Below are positions 44,419 to 52,810 of a stretch of 64,000 bases of DNA, in pieces. The stretch lies in the NCBI RefSeq assembly GCF_001514265.1, contig NZ_KQ948989.1, forward strand, positions 1 through 64,000. The letters are read 5' to 3'. Below the pieces are notes generated by a model. It was not told the DNA's origin, searched no databases, and worked only from the letters and a program-made list of their open reading frames with translations. Made by a program: the position numbers and the translations under genes. Positions within the stretch are counted from its first letter, which is position 1. Every line of letters begins with the position of its first letter. The stretch is from Streptomyces resistomycificus (GTDB lineage Bacteria; Actinomycetota; Actinomycetes; Streptomycetales; Streptomycetaceae).

Positions 44419-44826
44419 TCACGTCAGTTCGATGGAGTCCCCGCTCACGGTGATCTTCGCGGCGGGCAGCGCCTGGGTCGCGGGCCCTTTCTTCACGCTG
44501 CCGTCGGTGACGGAGAACTCGCTGTTGTGGCAGGGGCAGACGATGACACCGTTGGCCACACTCGTCACCGCGCAGCCCTGGTGGGTGCACTTCGAGGAGA
44601 ACGCCTTGAAGGTGCCGGACGACGGCTGGGTGACCACGACACCCTCCTTCTTGAAGATCTTGCCCCCGCCCTCCGGGATGTCCGACGTCTTGCCGATAAC
44701 GGTCCCGGACGAGCCCTCGTCCGACCCGCACGAGCTGAGGGCGGCGGCGATCCCGGCCGCGCCCACCGCCGCGACGACGGTACGACGGGAGGGTGCCCCC
44801 ACGGGCGGAAGCGCTTCGCTGGTCAT
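44419..44826 (-). CDS. Rieske [2Fe-2S] lipoprotein
   Basis: A 135-aa exported protein. The leader has twin arginines (PSRRTVVAAVGAAG) and lipobox LSSC (C33), so Tat export and lipid anchoring are likely. The Rieske site is C80-T-H82 and C97-P-C-H100, with C85 and C99 able to form the usual disulfide. It resembles small arsenite-oxidase-type Rieske proteins of Streptomyces; its electron partner is unknown. ggaaggga eight bases before the ATG sets the start. Confidence 0.92.
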   Translation of the reverse strand: MTSEALPPVGAPSRRTVVAAVGAAGIAAALSSCGSDEGSSGTVIGKTSDIPEGGGKIFKKEGVVVTQPSSGTFKAFSSKCTHQGCAVTSVANGVIVCPCHNSEFSVTDGSVKKGPATQALPAAKITVSGDSIELT

Positions 44827-44922
44827 CCTGACGTTCCCTTCCACGGATGCCTCGTGATCTGCACAGAGGTACGGCCCGGGGGCAGGCGCCGTTCAGCCGT
44901 CGTGAAGATCTACTCTGGGGCG

Positions 44923-45687
44923 ATGCTCAAGGAAGTCATCGCGACCCGCTACATCACGCCCCTGCGTGAGGGCGGCTCGCTGCCGGGACTCGTCGAAGCC
45001 GACGACCTGGGGACCTACGTCATGAAGTTCACCGGCGCCGGGCAGGGCCGCAAGACCCTGGTCGCCGAGGTGGTGTGCGGGGAACTCGCCCGGCGCCTGG
45101 GCTTCCGGGTGCCCCGCCTGGTGACGATCGGCCTCGACCCGGTGCTCGGGCTCGGCGAACCCGACCAGCAGGTGCAGGAGCTGCTCAGGTCGAGCGGCGG
45201 CAGCAACCTCGGCATGGACTTCCTCTCCGGTGCCCTCGGTTTCGACTCCCTCGCCTTCTCCGTGAGCCCCGAGGAGGCCGGCCGGATCCTCTGGTTCGAC
45301 GCACTCGTGAACAACGTCGACCGCTCCTGGCGCAACCCCAACCTGCTGATGTGGCAGGGCGAGGTGTGGCTCATCGACCACGGCGCGACCATGATCTGGC
45401 ACCACAACTGGCCAGGCGCCGAGACCTCCGCGGCCCGCCCCTACGACGCCACCGACCACGCGCTCGCACCCTTCGCACCGGACGTCGCCGCGGCCGCCGC
45501 CGCGCTCGCGCCGCTGGTCACCGAGGAGCTGCTGGCCGAGGTCACCGCGGAGATCCCGGACGTGTGGCTGACGGACGAGCCCGGCTTCGAGACGCCGGAC
45601 GATCTTCGTCGGGCCTACGCGCGGCCACTGGTCGCACGAGCCGCCTCCGTCCACGACAGCGTCCAGGGCATCGAGGGAACCAGGTGA
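44923..45687 (+). CDS. HipA-like kinase family protein
   Basis: A 254-aa protein resembling the kinase core of HipA. It has DLGTYVMKFTGAGQGRK (putative ATP-binding lysine), WFDALVNNVDRSWRNPNLLM (catalytic N-x-D-R type region) and WLIDHGATMIWH (metal aspartate). It lacks the N-terminal HipA subdomain and no HipB is next to it. Its stop overlaps the DUF3037 start by four bases. -10-like TACTCT six bases before the ATG suggests leaderless mRNA. An in-frame GTG lies at 44902. Confidence 0.83.
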   Translation: MLKEVIATRYITPLREGGSLPGLVEADDLGTYVMKFTGAGQGRKTLVAEVVCGELARRLGFRVPRLVTIGLDPVLGLGEPDQQVQELLRSSGGSNLGMDFLSGALGFDSLAFSVSPEEAGRILWFDALVNNVDRSWRNPNLLMWQGEVWLIDHGATMIWHHNWPGAETSAARPYDATDHALAPFAPDVAAAAAALAPLVTEELLAEVTAEIPDVWLTDEPGFETPDDLRRAYARPLVARAASVHDSVQGIEGTR

Positions 45688-46100
45688 ACGAGCGCCACAT
45701 CATCAGGGGAAGCGACCGGAGCGACCGGGACGTCTTCGAGTACGCGCTGTTGCGGGTCGTGCCCCGCATCGAGCGCGGCGAGTGCATCAACGCCGGGGTG
45801 CTCGTGTACTGCCGTGCCAAGTCCTACGTCGGCGTGCGCACCCACCTCGACGAGGCACGGCTGCTGGCCCTCGACCCGGACGCGGACGTGGCCGGCGTAC
45901 GGGCGGCCCTGCGTGCCGTCGAGGGCGTCTGCGCGGGCGGCGAGGCGGCCGGCCAGGCGGCGCGCGACGACGCCGGACGGCGCTTTCGCTGGCTGATCGC
46001 GCCCCGCTCGACGGTCGTCCAGCCGGGCCCGGTGCACACCGGCCTGACCACCGACCCGGCCGCCGAACCCGCCCGCCTCCTCGACCTGCTCGTACGGTGA
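45684..46100 (+). CDS. DUF3037 family protein
   Basis: A 138-aa protein: FEYALLRVVPRIERGECINA, GVLVYCRAKSYVGVRTHLDE, FRWLIAPRSTVVQPGPVHTG. DUF3037 is a family of unknown function often encoded beside HipA-like kinases. The GTG overlaps the kinase stop (GTGA), indicating fixed stoichiometry. It may be a substrate, inhibitor or partner of the kinase. Confidence 0.85.
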   Translation: MNERHIIRGSDRSDRDVFEYALLRVVPRIERGECINAGVLVYCRAKSYVGVRTHLDEARLLALDPDADVAGVRAALRAVEGVCAGGEAAGQAARDDAGRRFRWLIAPRSTVVQPGPVHTGLTTDPAAEPARLLDLLVR

Positions 46101-46126
46101 CCGGGGCCGGGTAGCAGTCCCGGCGG

Positions 46127-46543
46127 TCAGCCCCGGCGGCGCTTCACGGCAAACGCGGCTGCGAGGACGCCGCCGGCGACGAAGGCCAGACCGATCCCGA
46201 TGTCCGGCCCGCTCGGTCCGGACTCCGACGCCCCGCCCAGCCCGCCGCGCACACCGCGCGTCGCGGTGACGGAGGGGGAGGGCGACGGGCTGCGGGGAGC
46301 GCTGGTCGACGAGATGACTCCGGCGCCCCGTCGGGGCAGCACCTCGCAGGCGATGCCGTCGTCCGGCCCCTGGTCCTCGTCGAGGCGGTTCGGATCGCCG
46401 GGGTTCGAGTCGAACACGGCCTGCGCCTCCTCCTGGTAGGTGAAGTCGCGGCAGTCCAGATCCTGTGCGTGAGCGATGTCGGCCAACGGCACTATCGCGG
46501 CGATCGCGATCAGCGTGCCGACGGCACCGGTACGACGGCGCAT
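46127..46543 (-). CDS. Excalibur-domain exported protein with C-terminal membrane anchor
   Basis: A 138-aa protein. A signal peptide ends about residue 26 (IAHA/QDLDCRDF). An excalibur calcium-binding motif follows (DEDQGPDDGIACE), then a Ser/Pro linker, a hydrophobic helix and KRRRG at the C-terminus. The helix plus basic tail resembles a sortase sorting tail but no LPxTG is visible. Probably cell-surface and calcium-binding. A strong gagaggagg precedes the ATG. Confidence 0.85.
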   Translation of the reverse strand: MRRRTGAVGTLIAIAAIVPLADIAHAQDLDCRDFTYQEEAQAVFDSNPGDPNRLDEDQGPDDGIACEVLPRRGAGVISSTSAPRSPSPSPSVTATRGVRGGLGGASESGPSGPDIGIGLAFVAGGVLAAAFAVKRRRG

Positions 46544-46741
46544 GGAGCGCCTCCTCTCCGGCCACGAGTGGCCCGCGCTCCGACGCTATGGGCCACCTGG
46601 CGCGGGGGCGCGCAGCACTGGGCCGATCGGGTGTCCACGGCGGGCCCGCCGCCGCGCCTGTGTGCGGGACGATGACCGGTGGGAGAGGGCTCCCGGGCAG
46701 GCGGTCGAGCAGGTAATGGATCACATGCACCCGATGGGCCG

Positions 46742-46801
46742 TTGACACCGAGTGCCAGGGCTTCTAGCGTCACGTCTGCTGAAGGTACTAAGCGGTCGCT
46801 C
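46742..46801 (+). promoter_or_regulatory. Promoter and TetR-like site of the SDR operon
   Basis: TTGACA (46742-46747), 17 bases, TAGCGT (46765-46770) is a strong housekeeping promoter. Just downstream, taagcg-gt-cgctca (46788-46801) is an imperfect palindrome of the actaagcg type that TetR-family fatty-acid regulators bind. Confidence 0.65.
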
Positions 46802-46841
46802 ACTTGGTGGGCGTCCTTCTCGAGGGCGAGGAGAACCAGCA

Positions 46842-47603
46842 ATGTCCACCACTGAGCAGCGGGTCGCCGTGGTCACCGGCGGAGCGCGCGGCATCGGGGC
46901 CGCCACCGCCGTACGACTGGCCGCCGAGGGTCGCGCGGTCGCCGTGATCGACCTCGACGAGGCCGCCTGCAAGGACACCGTCGAGAAGATCACAGCGGCC
47001 GGCGGCAAGGCGATCGCGGTAGGCGCGGACGTCTCCGACGAGGCCCAGGTCGAGGCGGCGGTCGCACGCGTCGTCGCGGAGCTCGGCGCCCCGACGATCC
47101 TGGTCAACAACGCGGGCGTGCTCCGCGACAACCTGCTGTTCAAGATGAGCGTCTCCGACTGGGACACCGTCCTGAACGTGCACCTGCGCGGCTCCTTCCT
47201 GATGACCAAGGCCGTCCAGAAGCACATGGTGGACGCCGGTTTCGGCCGCGTCGTCAACCTCTCCTCGTCCTCCGCGCTCGGCAACCGCGGCCAGGCCAAC
47301 TACTCCGCCGCCAAGGCCGGTCTGCAGGGCTTCACCAAGACCCTCGCCATCGAGCTCGGCAAGTTCGGCATCACCGCCAACGCCGTCGCCCCCGGCTTCA
47401 TCGCCACCGACATGACCGCCGCGACCGCCGCCCGGGTCGGCATGGGCTTCGAGGAGTTCAAGGCCGCGGCCGCCACCCAGATCCCGGTGGCCCGCGTCGG
47501 CGAGCCCGACGACATCGCCAACGCCATCGCCTTCTTCACCAACGAGGCCGCCGGCTTCGTCTCCGGCCAGGTGCTGTACGTGGCCGGCGGACCGCTCGAC
47601 TAG
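46842..47603 (+). CDS. 3-oxoacyl-ACP/acyl-CoA reductase FabG-like SDR
   Basis: A 253-aa classical short-chain dehydrogenase. The cofactor loop is TGGARGIGAAT, NNAG is at about 90, the catalytic Ser in NLSSSSALGN, and YSAAK supplies Tyr and Lys. The C-terminus has GQVLYVAGGPLD. It should reduce a 3-oxoacyl thioester with NADPH. gcgaggag before the ATG sets the start. It is first in a two-gene SDR operon, with the second gene 12 bp away. Confidence 0.93.
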   Translation: MSTTEQRVAVVTGGARGIGAATAVRLAAEGRAVAVIDLDEAACKDTVEKITAAGGKAIAVGADVSDEAQVEAAVARVVAELGAPTILVNNAGVLRDNLLFKMSVSDWDTVLNVHLRGSFLMTKAVQKHMVDAGFGRVVNLSSSSALGNRGQANYSAAKAGLQGFTKTLAIELGKFGITANAVAPGFIATDMTAATAARVGMGFEEFKAAAATQIPVARVGEPDDIANAIAFFTNEAAGFVSGQVLYVAGGPLD

Positions 47604-47615
47604 GGGATCAGGAAC

Positions 47616-48383
47616 ATGACTTCGGTGGAACTCCCCGAGCTTTCGGGCAAGGTCGCGCTCGTCACGGGCGCCAGCCGCGGCATCGGTTACGGCGTCGCCG
47701 AGGCGCTGATCGCGCGCGGCGACCGCGTCTGCATCACCGGGCGCAACGAGGACGCCCTCAAGGAGGCCGTCGAGCAGCTCGGCGCCGACCGGGTGATCGG
47801 CGTCGCGGGCAAGGCCCACGACGAGGCCCACCAGGCCGTCGCGGTCGAGCGCACGATGGAGGCCTTCGGCCGCGTCGACTTCCTGGTCAACAACGCCGGT
47901 ACCAACCCGGTGTTCGGGCCGATCGCCGACCTCGACCTGAACGTCGCCCGCAAGGTGTTCGAGACCAACGTCGTCTCGGCGCTCGGCTTCGCGCAGCGGA
48001 CCTGGCACGCCTGGCAGAAGGACAACGGCGGCGCGATCGTCAACATCGCCTCCGTCGCCGGCGTCTCCGCCTCGCCCTTCATCGGCGCCTACGGCATCAG
48101 CAAGGCCGCGATGATCAACCTGACCCTTCAGCTGGCGCACGAGTACGCGCCCAGGGTGCGGGTCAACTCGATCGCCCCGGCCGTCGTGAAGACCAAGTTC
48201 GCGCAGGCCCTGTACGAGGGCCGGGAGGCGGAGGCGGCCGCGTCCTACCCCCTGGGCCGGCTCGGCGTGCCCTCCGACATCGGAGGCACCGCCGCCTTCC
48301 TCACCTCGGACCAGTCCGACTGGATCACCGGGCAGACCCTCGTCGTCGACGGCGGGATCTTCCTGAACGCGGGCGTGGGCTGA
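47616..48383 (+). CDS. SDR-family oxidoreductase
   Basis: A 255-aa SDR with VTGASRGIGYG, LVNNAG, the catalytic Ser in NIASVAGVSAS and YGISK (Tyr and Lys). It resembles FabG/glucose-dehydrogenase-type enzymes. With the SDR upstream it probably carries out two redox steps of one acyl or secondary-metabolite pathway, and both start with a ribosome site. A strong hairpin follows its stop. Confidence 0.92.
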   Translation: MTSVELPELSGKVALVTGASRGIGYGVAEALIARGDRVCITGRNEDALKEAVEQLGADRVIGVAGKAHDEAHQAVAVERTMEAFGRVDFLVNNAGTNPVFGPIADLDLNVARKVFETNVVSALGFAQRTWHAWQKDNGGAIVNIASVAGVSASPFIGAYGISKAAMINLTLQLAHEYAPRVRVNSIAPAVVKTKFAQALYEGREAEAAASYPLGRLGVPSDIGGTAAFLTSDQSDWITGQTLVVDGGIFLNAGVG

Positions 48384-48397
48384 CCCCTCGGTCACCT

Positions 48398-48432
48398 CGG
48401 CACGGGCGCCCGACGAGGCGGCGCCCGTGCCG
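48398..48432 (+). terminator. Terminator of the SDR operon
   Basis: A perfect 13-bp stem pairs 48398-48410 with 48420-48432 over a 9-nt loop, 15 bp after the second SDR stop. Confidence 0.85.
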
Positions 48433-48437
48433 GACAC

Positions 48438-48480
48438 CGGAGGTTCAACCTCCGATGACAACGTCGTCATCGAAATTCGA
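48438..48480. promoter_or_regulatory. Three consecutive palindromes upstream of the orphan binding protein
   Basis: cggaggttcaacctccg (48438-48454, 8-bp arms), cgatgac-aacgtc-gtcatcg (48453-48472, 7-bp arms) and tcgaaattcga (48470-48480, 5-bp arms) overlap end to end. aggttcaac recurs near 48502. They suggest a complex operator for the gene at 48571. Confidence 0.6.
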
Positions 48481-48570
48481 TCAACAGGTCGATTCGAAGG
48501 TAGGTTCAACGGCCGGAGCGCTGCGGTATGGTCTGCCGACCCTTGGTACGGCATTTCGAGGAGCAAGCGC

Positions 48571-50151
48571 GTGTTCATCCGGAACCGATACCTGCCGCCG
48601 TTCGCGGCTCTCGCGTCCATATCCCTGGTGGCCGGATGTGGTGTGTTCTCCTCGGACGCCTCCGGAGACGAGAACCCGATCGTCGTCGGGACGACCAGCG
48701 CACCGGCCACCCTGGACCCCGCGGCCTCGTGGGACAACTCCTGGGAGCTGTTCCGCAACGTGTACCAGACGCTCCTGAACTACACCCCCGGTGGCGCCGC
48801 GCCCGAGCCCGACGCCGCCGAGAGCTGCGAGTTCACGGACAGCTCGAGCACCGTGTACAGCTGCACGCTGCGCGAGGGCCTGAAGTTCTCCGACGGGCAC
48901 ACGCTGGACGCCACGGCCGTCAAGCACTCGTTCGACCGGATCAAGAAGATCAACGTCAACGGCGGCCCCGCGGGACTGCTGGGGACTCTCTCCCGGGTGC
49001 AGGTGAAGGGCGACCGTGAGGTCGTCTTCCACCTCAGCCAGCCTGACGCCACCTTCCCCCTCGTGCTCACCACACCCGCCATGTCGATCGTGGACCCCGA
49101 CGAGTACCCGGCGAACGCGCTCCGCAAGGACGGGGAGATCAGCGGCTCCGGGCCCTACAGCCTCGCCTCCTACGACGAGGGCAAGAAGGCCGAGCTCGTC
49201 CGCAACGACAACTACAAGGGCATAGCGGACCGCAAGAACAGCGCCGTCACCATCCGCTACTTCCAGCAGTCGGACGAGATGGTCAAGGCACTCAAGGACA
49301 AGGAGATCGCGGTCATCTACCGCGGTCTCGGCGCGGCGGACACCGTGGACATCGAGGACAACGCGAAGGCGGAGGGGCTCCAGCTCGTCGAGAACGCCAC
49401 CACCGAGATCAGCTACCTGGTGTTCAACCCCAGCGACCCGTGGGCCGGCAAGGCCGCGGTCCGCAAGGCGATCGCACAGGTCGTGGACCGCCCGGCGCTC
49501 GCGCACAACATCTACAAGAACACCGTGGAGCCGCTGTACTCCATGATCCCCAGGGGACTGGTCGGACACACCACCGGCTTCTTCGACGACTACGGGAACC
49601 CCAGCGTCTCCAAGGCCAGGCAGATCCTCACGGAAGCGGGCATCACCGACCGCGTCCCGCTGACGTTCTGGTACACCAGCGACCGCTACGGCTCGCAGAC
49701 CAAGCCCGCCTTCGAGGAGCTGAAGCGGCAGCTCGAGGTCTCCGGCCTGTTCTCGGTCACGCTCAAGAGCCGCCCCTGGAACACCTACGTGGAGGGCTAC
49801 CAGAAGGGCGAGTACCCGGTCTTCGGGCGCGGCTGGTTCCCCGACTTCAACGACCCCGACAACTTCGTCGCCCCCTTCGTGGGCGAGCAGAACGCGCTCG
49901 GCACCCCGTACGACGCACCCGAGATCACCGGCAAGCTGCTGCCGGAGTCGCGCGCGGAGAGCGACCGCGGGGCCGTGGCCGCGCAGTTCGAGGAGGCCCA
50001 GCAGATCCTCGTGGACGACGCGCGACTGCTGCCGCTGTGGCAGGGCAAGCAGTACGTGGCCGCGAACGAGGAGATCGCCGGTCTCGAGAAGGTCATCGAC
50101 CCGGCGACGATGATGGTGATGTGGGAGCTGTACTGGAAGACCAGCTGGTAG
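48571..50151 (+). CDS. Peptide/solute-binding lipoprotein, ABC family 5 (orphan)
   Basis: A 526-aa OppA/DppA-type extracellular binding protein with lipobox SLVAGC (about residue 23). Family landmarks are TLREGLKFSDGHTLDATAVK, SGSGPYSLASYDEGKKAELV and VRKAIAQVVDRPALAH. It should bind peptides or similar ligands. No permease or ATPase genes are adjacent, so it either serves a distant transporter or acts as a sensor. gaggag at 48558-48563 sets the GTG start. Confidence 0.9.
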   Translation: MFIRNRYLPPFAALASISLVAGCGVFSSDASGDENPIVVGTTSAPATLDPAASWDNSWELFRNVYQTLLNYTPGGAAPEPDAAESCEFTDSSSTVYSCTLREGLKFSDGHTLDATAVKHSFDRIKKINVNGGPAGLLGTLSRVQVKGDREVVFHLSQPDATFPLVLTTPAMSIVDPDEYPANALRKDGEISGSGPYSLASYDEGKKAELVRNDNYKGIADRKNSAVTIRYFQQSDEMVKALKDKEIAVIYRGLGAADTVDIEDNAKAEGLQLVENATTEISYLVFNPSDPWAGKAAVRKAIAQVVDRPALAHNIYKNTVEPLYSMIPRGLVGHTTGFFDDYGNPSVSKARQILTEAGITDRVPLTFWYTSDRYGSQTKPAFEELKRQLEVSGLFSVTLKSRPWNTYVEGYQKGEYPVFGRGWFPDFNDPDNFVAPFVGEQNALGTPYDAPEITGKLLPESRAESDRGAVAAQFEEAQQILVDDARLLPLWQGKQYVAANEEIAGLEKVIDPATMMVMWELYWKTSW

Positions 50152-50178
50152 GGGCGGTTTCGCCGGTCCCGACGGGGA

Positions 50179-50201
50179 TTGTCAGTGCTCGCCTGTAGGT
50201 T
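50179..50201 (+). promoter_or_regulatory. PafBC-type DNA-damage promoter of ung
   Basis: TTGTCAGTG (50179-50187), eight bases, TAGGTT (50196-50201) is an exact fit to the RecA-independent damage-inducible promoter TTGTCRGTG-N8-TAnnnT of actinobacteria. Transcription would begin near 50208. Confidence 0.85.
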
Positions 50202-50257
50202 CTGTGGCCTGGACGTGAGCGCACGTCGCAGTGACCGCACACCGTAAGGAAGTTGAC

Positions 50258-50941
50258 GTGACCGACATCTCCATGCTGCCCGAGTCCTGGCGCGGGGTCC
50301 TGGGCGACGAACTGCAGCAGCCCTACTTCAAGGAGCTGACGGAGTTCGTCGAGGAGGAGCGCGCGAAGGGTCCCGTCCACCCTCCGCGCGAGGAGGTCTT
50401 CGCCGCGCTCGACGCGACGCCGTACGAGCGGGTGAAGGTCCTCGTCCTCGGCCAGGACCCGTACCACGGCGAGGGACAGGGGCACGGCCTGTGCTTCTCG
50501 GTCCGTCCGGGGGTGAAGACCCCGCCCTCCCTGCGCAACATCTACAAGGAGATGAAGGAGGAGCTCGGGCTGGAGATCCCGGACAACGGCTACCTGATGC
50601 CGTGGGCCCGGCAGGGCGTCCTGCTGCTGAACGCGGTGCTCACGGTCCGGGGCGGCGAGGCCAACTCGCACAAGGGCCGGGGCTGGGAGAAGTTCACCGA
50701 CGCCGTGATCCGCGCGGTGGCCGACCGGCCCGAGCCTGCGGTCTTCGTGCTGTGGGGCAACTACGCGCAGAAGAAGCTCCCGCTGATCGACGAGACCCGG
50801 CATGTGGTGGTCAAGGGCGCTCACCCCTCCCCGCTGTCGGCCAAGAAGTTCTTCGGCTCCCGCCCGTTCACGCAGATCAACGAGGCGGTCGCGCGCCAGG
50901 GCCACGAGCCCATCGACTGGACCATCCCCAACCTGGGCTGA
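50258..50941 (+). CDS. ung: Uracil-DNA glycosylase, family 1
   Basis: A 227-aa base-excision repair enzyme that removes uracil from DNA. The water-activating aspartate is D67 in GQDPYHGEGQGHGLCFSV. LLLNAVLTVRGG and the uracil-binding HPSPLSAKKFFG complete the family set. Aagga at 50246-50250 sets the GTG. Its damage-type promoter ties it to PafBC control rather than LexA. Confidence 0.96.
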   Translation: MTDISMLPESWRGVLGDELQQPYFKELTEFVEEERAKGPVHPPREEVFAALDATPYERVKVLVLGQDPYHGEGQGHGLCFSVRPGVKTPPSLRNIYKEMKEELGLEIPDNGYLMPWARQGVLLLNAVLTVRGGEANSHKGRGWEKFTDAVIRAVADRPEPAVFVLWGNYAQKKLPLIDETRHVVVKGAHPSPLSAKKFFGSRPFTQINEAVARQGHEPIDWTIPNLG

Positions 50942-50979
50942 TCCCCGCCGGGAGGACCGCCCGCGGGCGCCCTCGTCCG

Positions 50980-51008
50980 CCGGGCCGGTTCCCCGTCGAC
51001 CGGCCCGG
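50980..51008 (+). terminator. Terminator of ung
   Basis: ccgggccggt (50980-50989) pairs perfectly with accggcccgg (50999-51008), 39 bp after the ung stop and just before the next promoter. Confidence 0.75.
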
Positions 51009-51024
51009 TGCCGCCTGAGCCCGA

Positions 51025-51047
51025 TTGTCAGTGCCTGCGGTTAGCGT
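51025..51047 (+). promoter_or_regulatory. PafBC-type DNA-damage promoter of the gene at 51083
   Basis: TTGTCAGTG (51025-51033), eight bases, TAGCGT (51042-51047). The -35-like part is identical to that of ung. It gives a short 5' leader with ggagg before the GTG. Confidence 0.82.
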
Positions 51048-51082
51048 CGGGAAGGACAGTCGACGAGGGTGCGGAGGACGCG

Positions 51083-51574
51083 GTGGCGGAGCGACAGGGG
51101 CAGGCGGCCGTGGACGCCGTGATGACACGGATCGGACAGGTCGTGATGCTGCATCACGCCGGGGACCGTGAGGAGGCCCGGCAGCGCTTCCTGGACCTGT
51201 GGACGGAGATCGGTGAGGACGGCGACCCGCTGCACCGCTGCACGCTCGCCCACTACATGGCCGACACCCAGGACGACCCGTTCGACGAGCTCGCCTGGGA
51301 CCTGCGAGCGCTGACGGCCGCCGAGGAGCTGACGGACGACCGGCTGCGCGAGCACGAGGACGCACTCGCGGTGCGGGCCCTGTACCCGTCCCTGCATCTG
51401 AACCTGGCCGCCGACTATGTGAAGCTCGGCCGCACCGAGGCCGCCCGCACCCATCTGCGCCGGGCGCGGGGCGCGTCCGACGCGCTGGGCGACGACGGTT
51501 ACGGGGACGGGGTACGGGGCGCGATCAGCCGACTGGAGCTGCGGCTCGGCGACGGTGGAGCGGCCGACGGGTGA
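51083..51574 (+). CDS. Unknown TPR-like protein, predicted DNA-damage-induced
   Basis: A 163-aa all-helical soluble protein. It shows helix pairs of tetratricopeptide character (LHHAGDREEARQRFLDLWTE and LHLNLAADYVKLGRTEAART). I recall similar Streptomyces proteins only as hypothetical or tetratricopeptide. The GTG has ggagg at 51073-51077. Its own promoter is a near-consensus damage promoter, so it probably belongs to the PafBC regulon. It might scaffold a repair factor. No enzyme motif is visible. Confidence 0.8.
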   Translation: MAERQGQAAVDAVMTRIGQVVMLHHAGDREEARQRFLDLWTEIGEDGDPLHRCTLAHYMADTQDDPFDELAWDLRALTAAEELTDDRLREHEDALAVRALYPSLHLNLAADYVKLGRTEAARTHLRRARGASDALGDDGYGDGVRGAISRLELRLGDGGAADG

Positions 51575-51634
51575 GACCGCGGACGGCCGCGTGTCCGGCC
51601 GGTGAGGCCGTGCCGGCCGCTGGGGCCTCCTGGC

Positions 51635-52123
51635 TCAACGCCCGTAGGTCCCGTCGCAGATCATCGACTCCGGGCTGCCCGCCTCCCAGCCGCCGTACTG
51701 CCTGCCGAGGGCACAGACGTCCTTCGCGTCCCTGGGCACCGACCTGGCCACGTCCGGGATGTCGACCCGCGGCTTCTCCTGGTGCCCGACATCGGGGCGC
51801 CGCGGTTCGGGACGCGCGGAGCGCGCCGGTCGGAAGCCGGTAGGCGGTTCCTGGGCCCGCGGCGGGGGCGACGACGGGGCGGCACCGGGTGACGCGGCCG
51901 ACTTCGGGCCCGGGGGGCGGGACGGGCCGATCATCTCCAGGGCCTCGCGAGCCGGTGCCTGCACGATCTGCTGCTCCGCCTCCCCGTCCGGCCGGGGCCC
52001 CGACGGCTGGGACGGTGCCGCCGGCGGGCCGGGCAGGGACGGGCGCTGGACCGTCACACAGCCGGAGAGGGCCGAGACAGCCACGGTCACCAGGAGCGTT
52101 GCGGTGGTCGTCGTTCGATGCAC
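51635..52123 (-). CDS. Proline-rich lipoprotein, unknown function
   Basis: A 162-aa exported lipoprotein: the signal peptide ends in lipobox LSGC (C22). A proline/serine/alanine linker of about 85 residues follows. The C-terminal end is a compact conserved piece with two cysteines (DVCALGRQYGGWEAGSPESM then ICDGTYGR). I have seen this terminal motif in Streptomyces secreted proteins, but it has no assigned function. GTG start. Confidence 0.8.
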   Translation of the reverse strand: MHRTTTTATLLVTVAVSALSGCVTVQRPSLPGPPAAPSQPSGPRPDGEAEQQIVQAPAREALEMIGPSRPPGPKSAASPGAAPSSPPPRAQEPPTGFRPARSARPEPRRPDVGHQEKPRVDIPDVARSVPRDAKDVCALGRQYGGWEAGSPESMICDGTYGR

Positions 52124-52297
52124 CCGCGCAACTCTGCTGGGTCGAAGGACCTTTGGACAGCGGACAAGCGGAGGATGCCCCGCACGGGTGATCTCCGGCC
52201 CCGTACGGAGGCGTCGGACCGGCCGCGGATGACGCGGCGGGCGGTGGCGGCCGGCCCCCGCCCGCCGCAGAGGCCGGGCTCCGCGGTGGGCCGGGCC

Positions 52298-52810
52298 TCA
52301 GTCTCCCGTCGCGCCGTCGATGCGCTCGCGGATCAGGTCGGCATGGCCGTTGTGGCGCGCGTACTCCTCGATCATGTGCGTGTAGATCCAGCGCAGGCTG
52401 AAGGGCGCGTCGGTGAACCGGCTCCTGCCGCGGGAGAGTTCGTCCAGGCCGAAGCCGGCGGCGTGGCGCCGGGCGATCTCGATCTCGCGCTGCCAGGTGG
52501 CGTACGCCTCCTGCCAGGTGTCCGCCTCGGTGAGGTGGAACTCGCCGTCCCGGTCCTCCTCCGTGTAGTAGATCGGCCCCGGGTCGTCGTCCACCAGCAC
52601 CTTGCGGAACCAGCCCCGCTCGACCTCCGCCATGTGCCGCACCAGCCCCATCAGGGACAGTTCGGACGGCTCCACGGACGCGGTCCTGAGCTGGGTGTCG
52701 GTCAGGCCCTCGCACTTCCACGCCAGGGTCTGCCGGTGGTAGTCGAGCCAGCCCTCCAGCATGGTCCGTTCGTCGGCGTTCTGGGCGGGTTCACCGCGCT
52801 GTATGGTCAT
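52298..52810 (-). CDS. DinB-fold (DUF664) protein, putative mycothiol-dependent metalloenzyme
   Basis: A 170-aa four-helix DinB/YfiT-like protein, unrelated to DNA polymerase. The metal-binding histidines fit MGLVRHMAEVERGWF and HMIEEYARHNGHADLIRERI. Relatives are mycothiol- or bacillithiol-dependent transferases and isomerases. The ATG is 154 bp from the divergent oxidoreductase gene. Substrate unknown. Confidence 0.9.
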   Translation of the reverse strand: MTIQRGEPAQNADERTMLEGWLDYHRQTLAWKCEGLTDTQLRTASVEPSELSLMGLVRHMAEVERGWFRKVLVDDDPGPIYYTEEDRDGEFHLTEADTWQEAYATWQREIEIARRHAAGFGLDELSRGRSRFTDAPFSLRWIYTHMIEEYARHNGHADLIRERIDGATGD

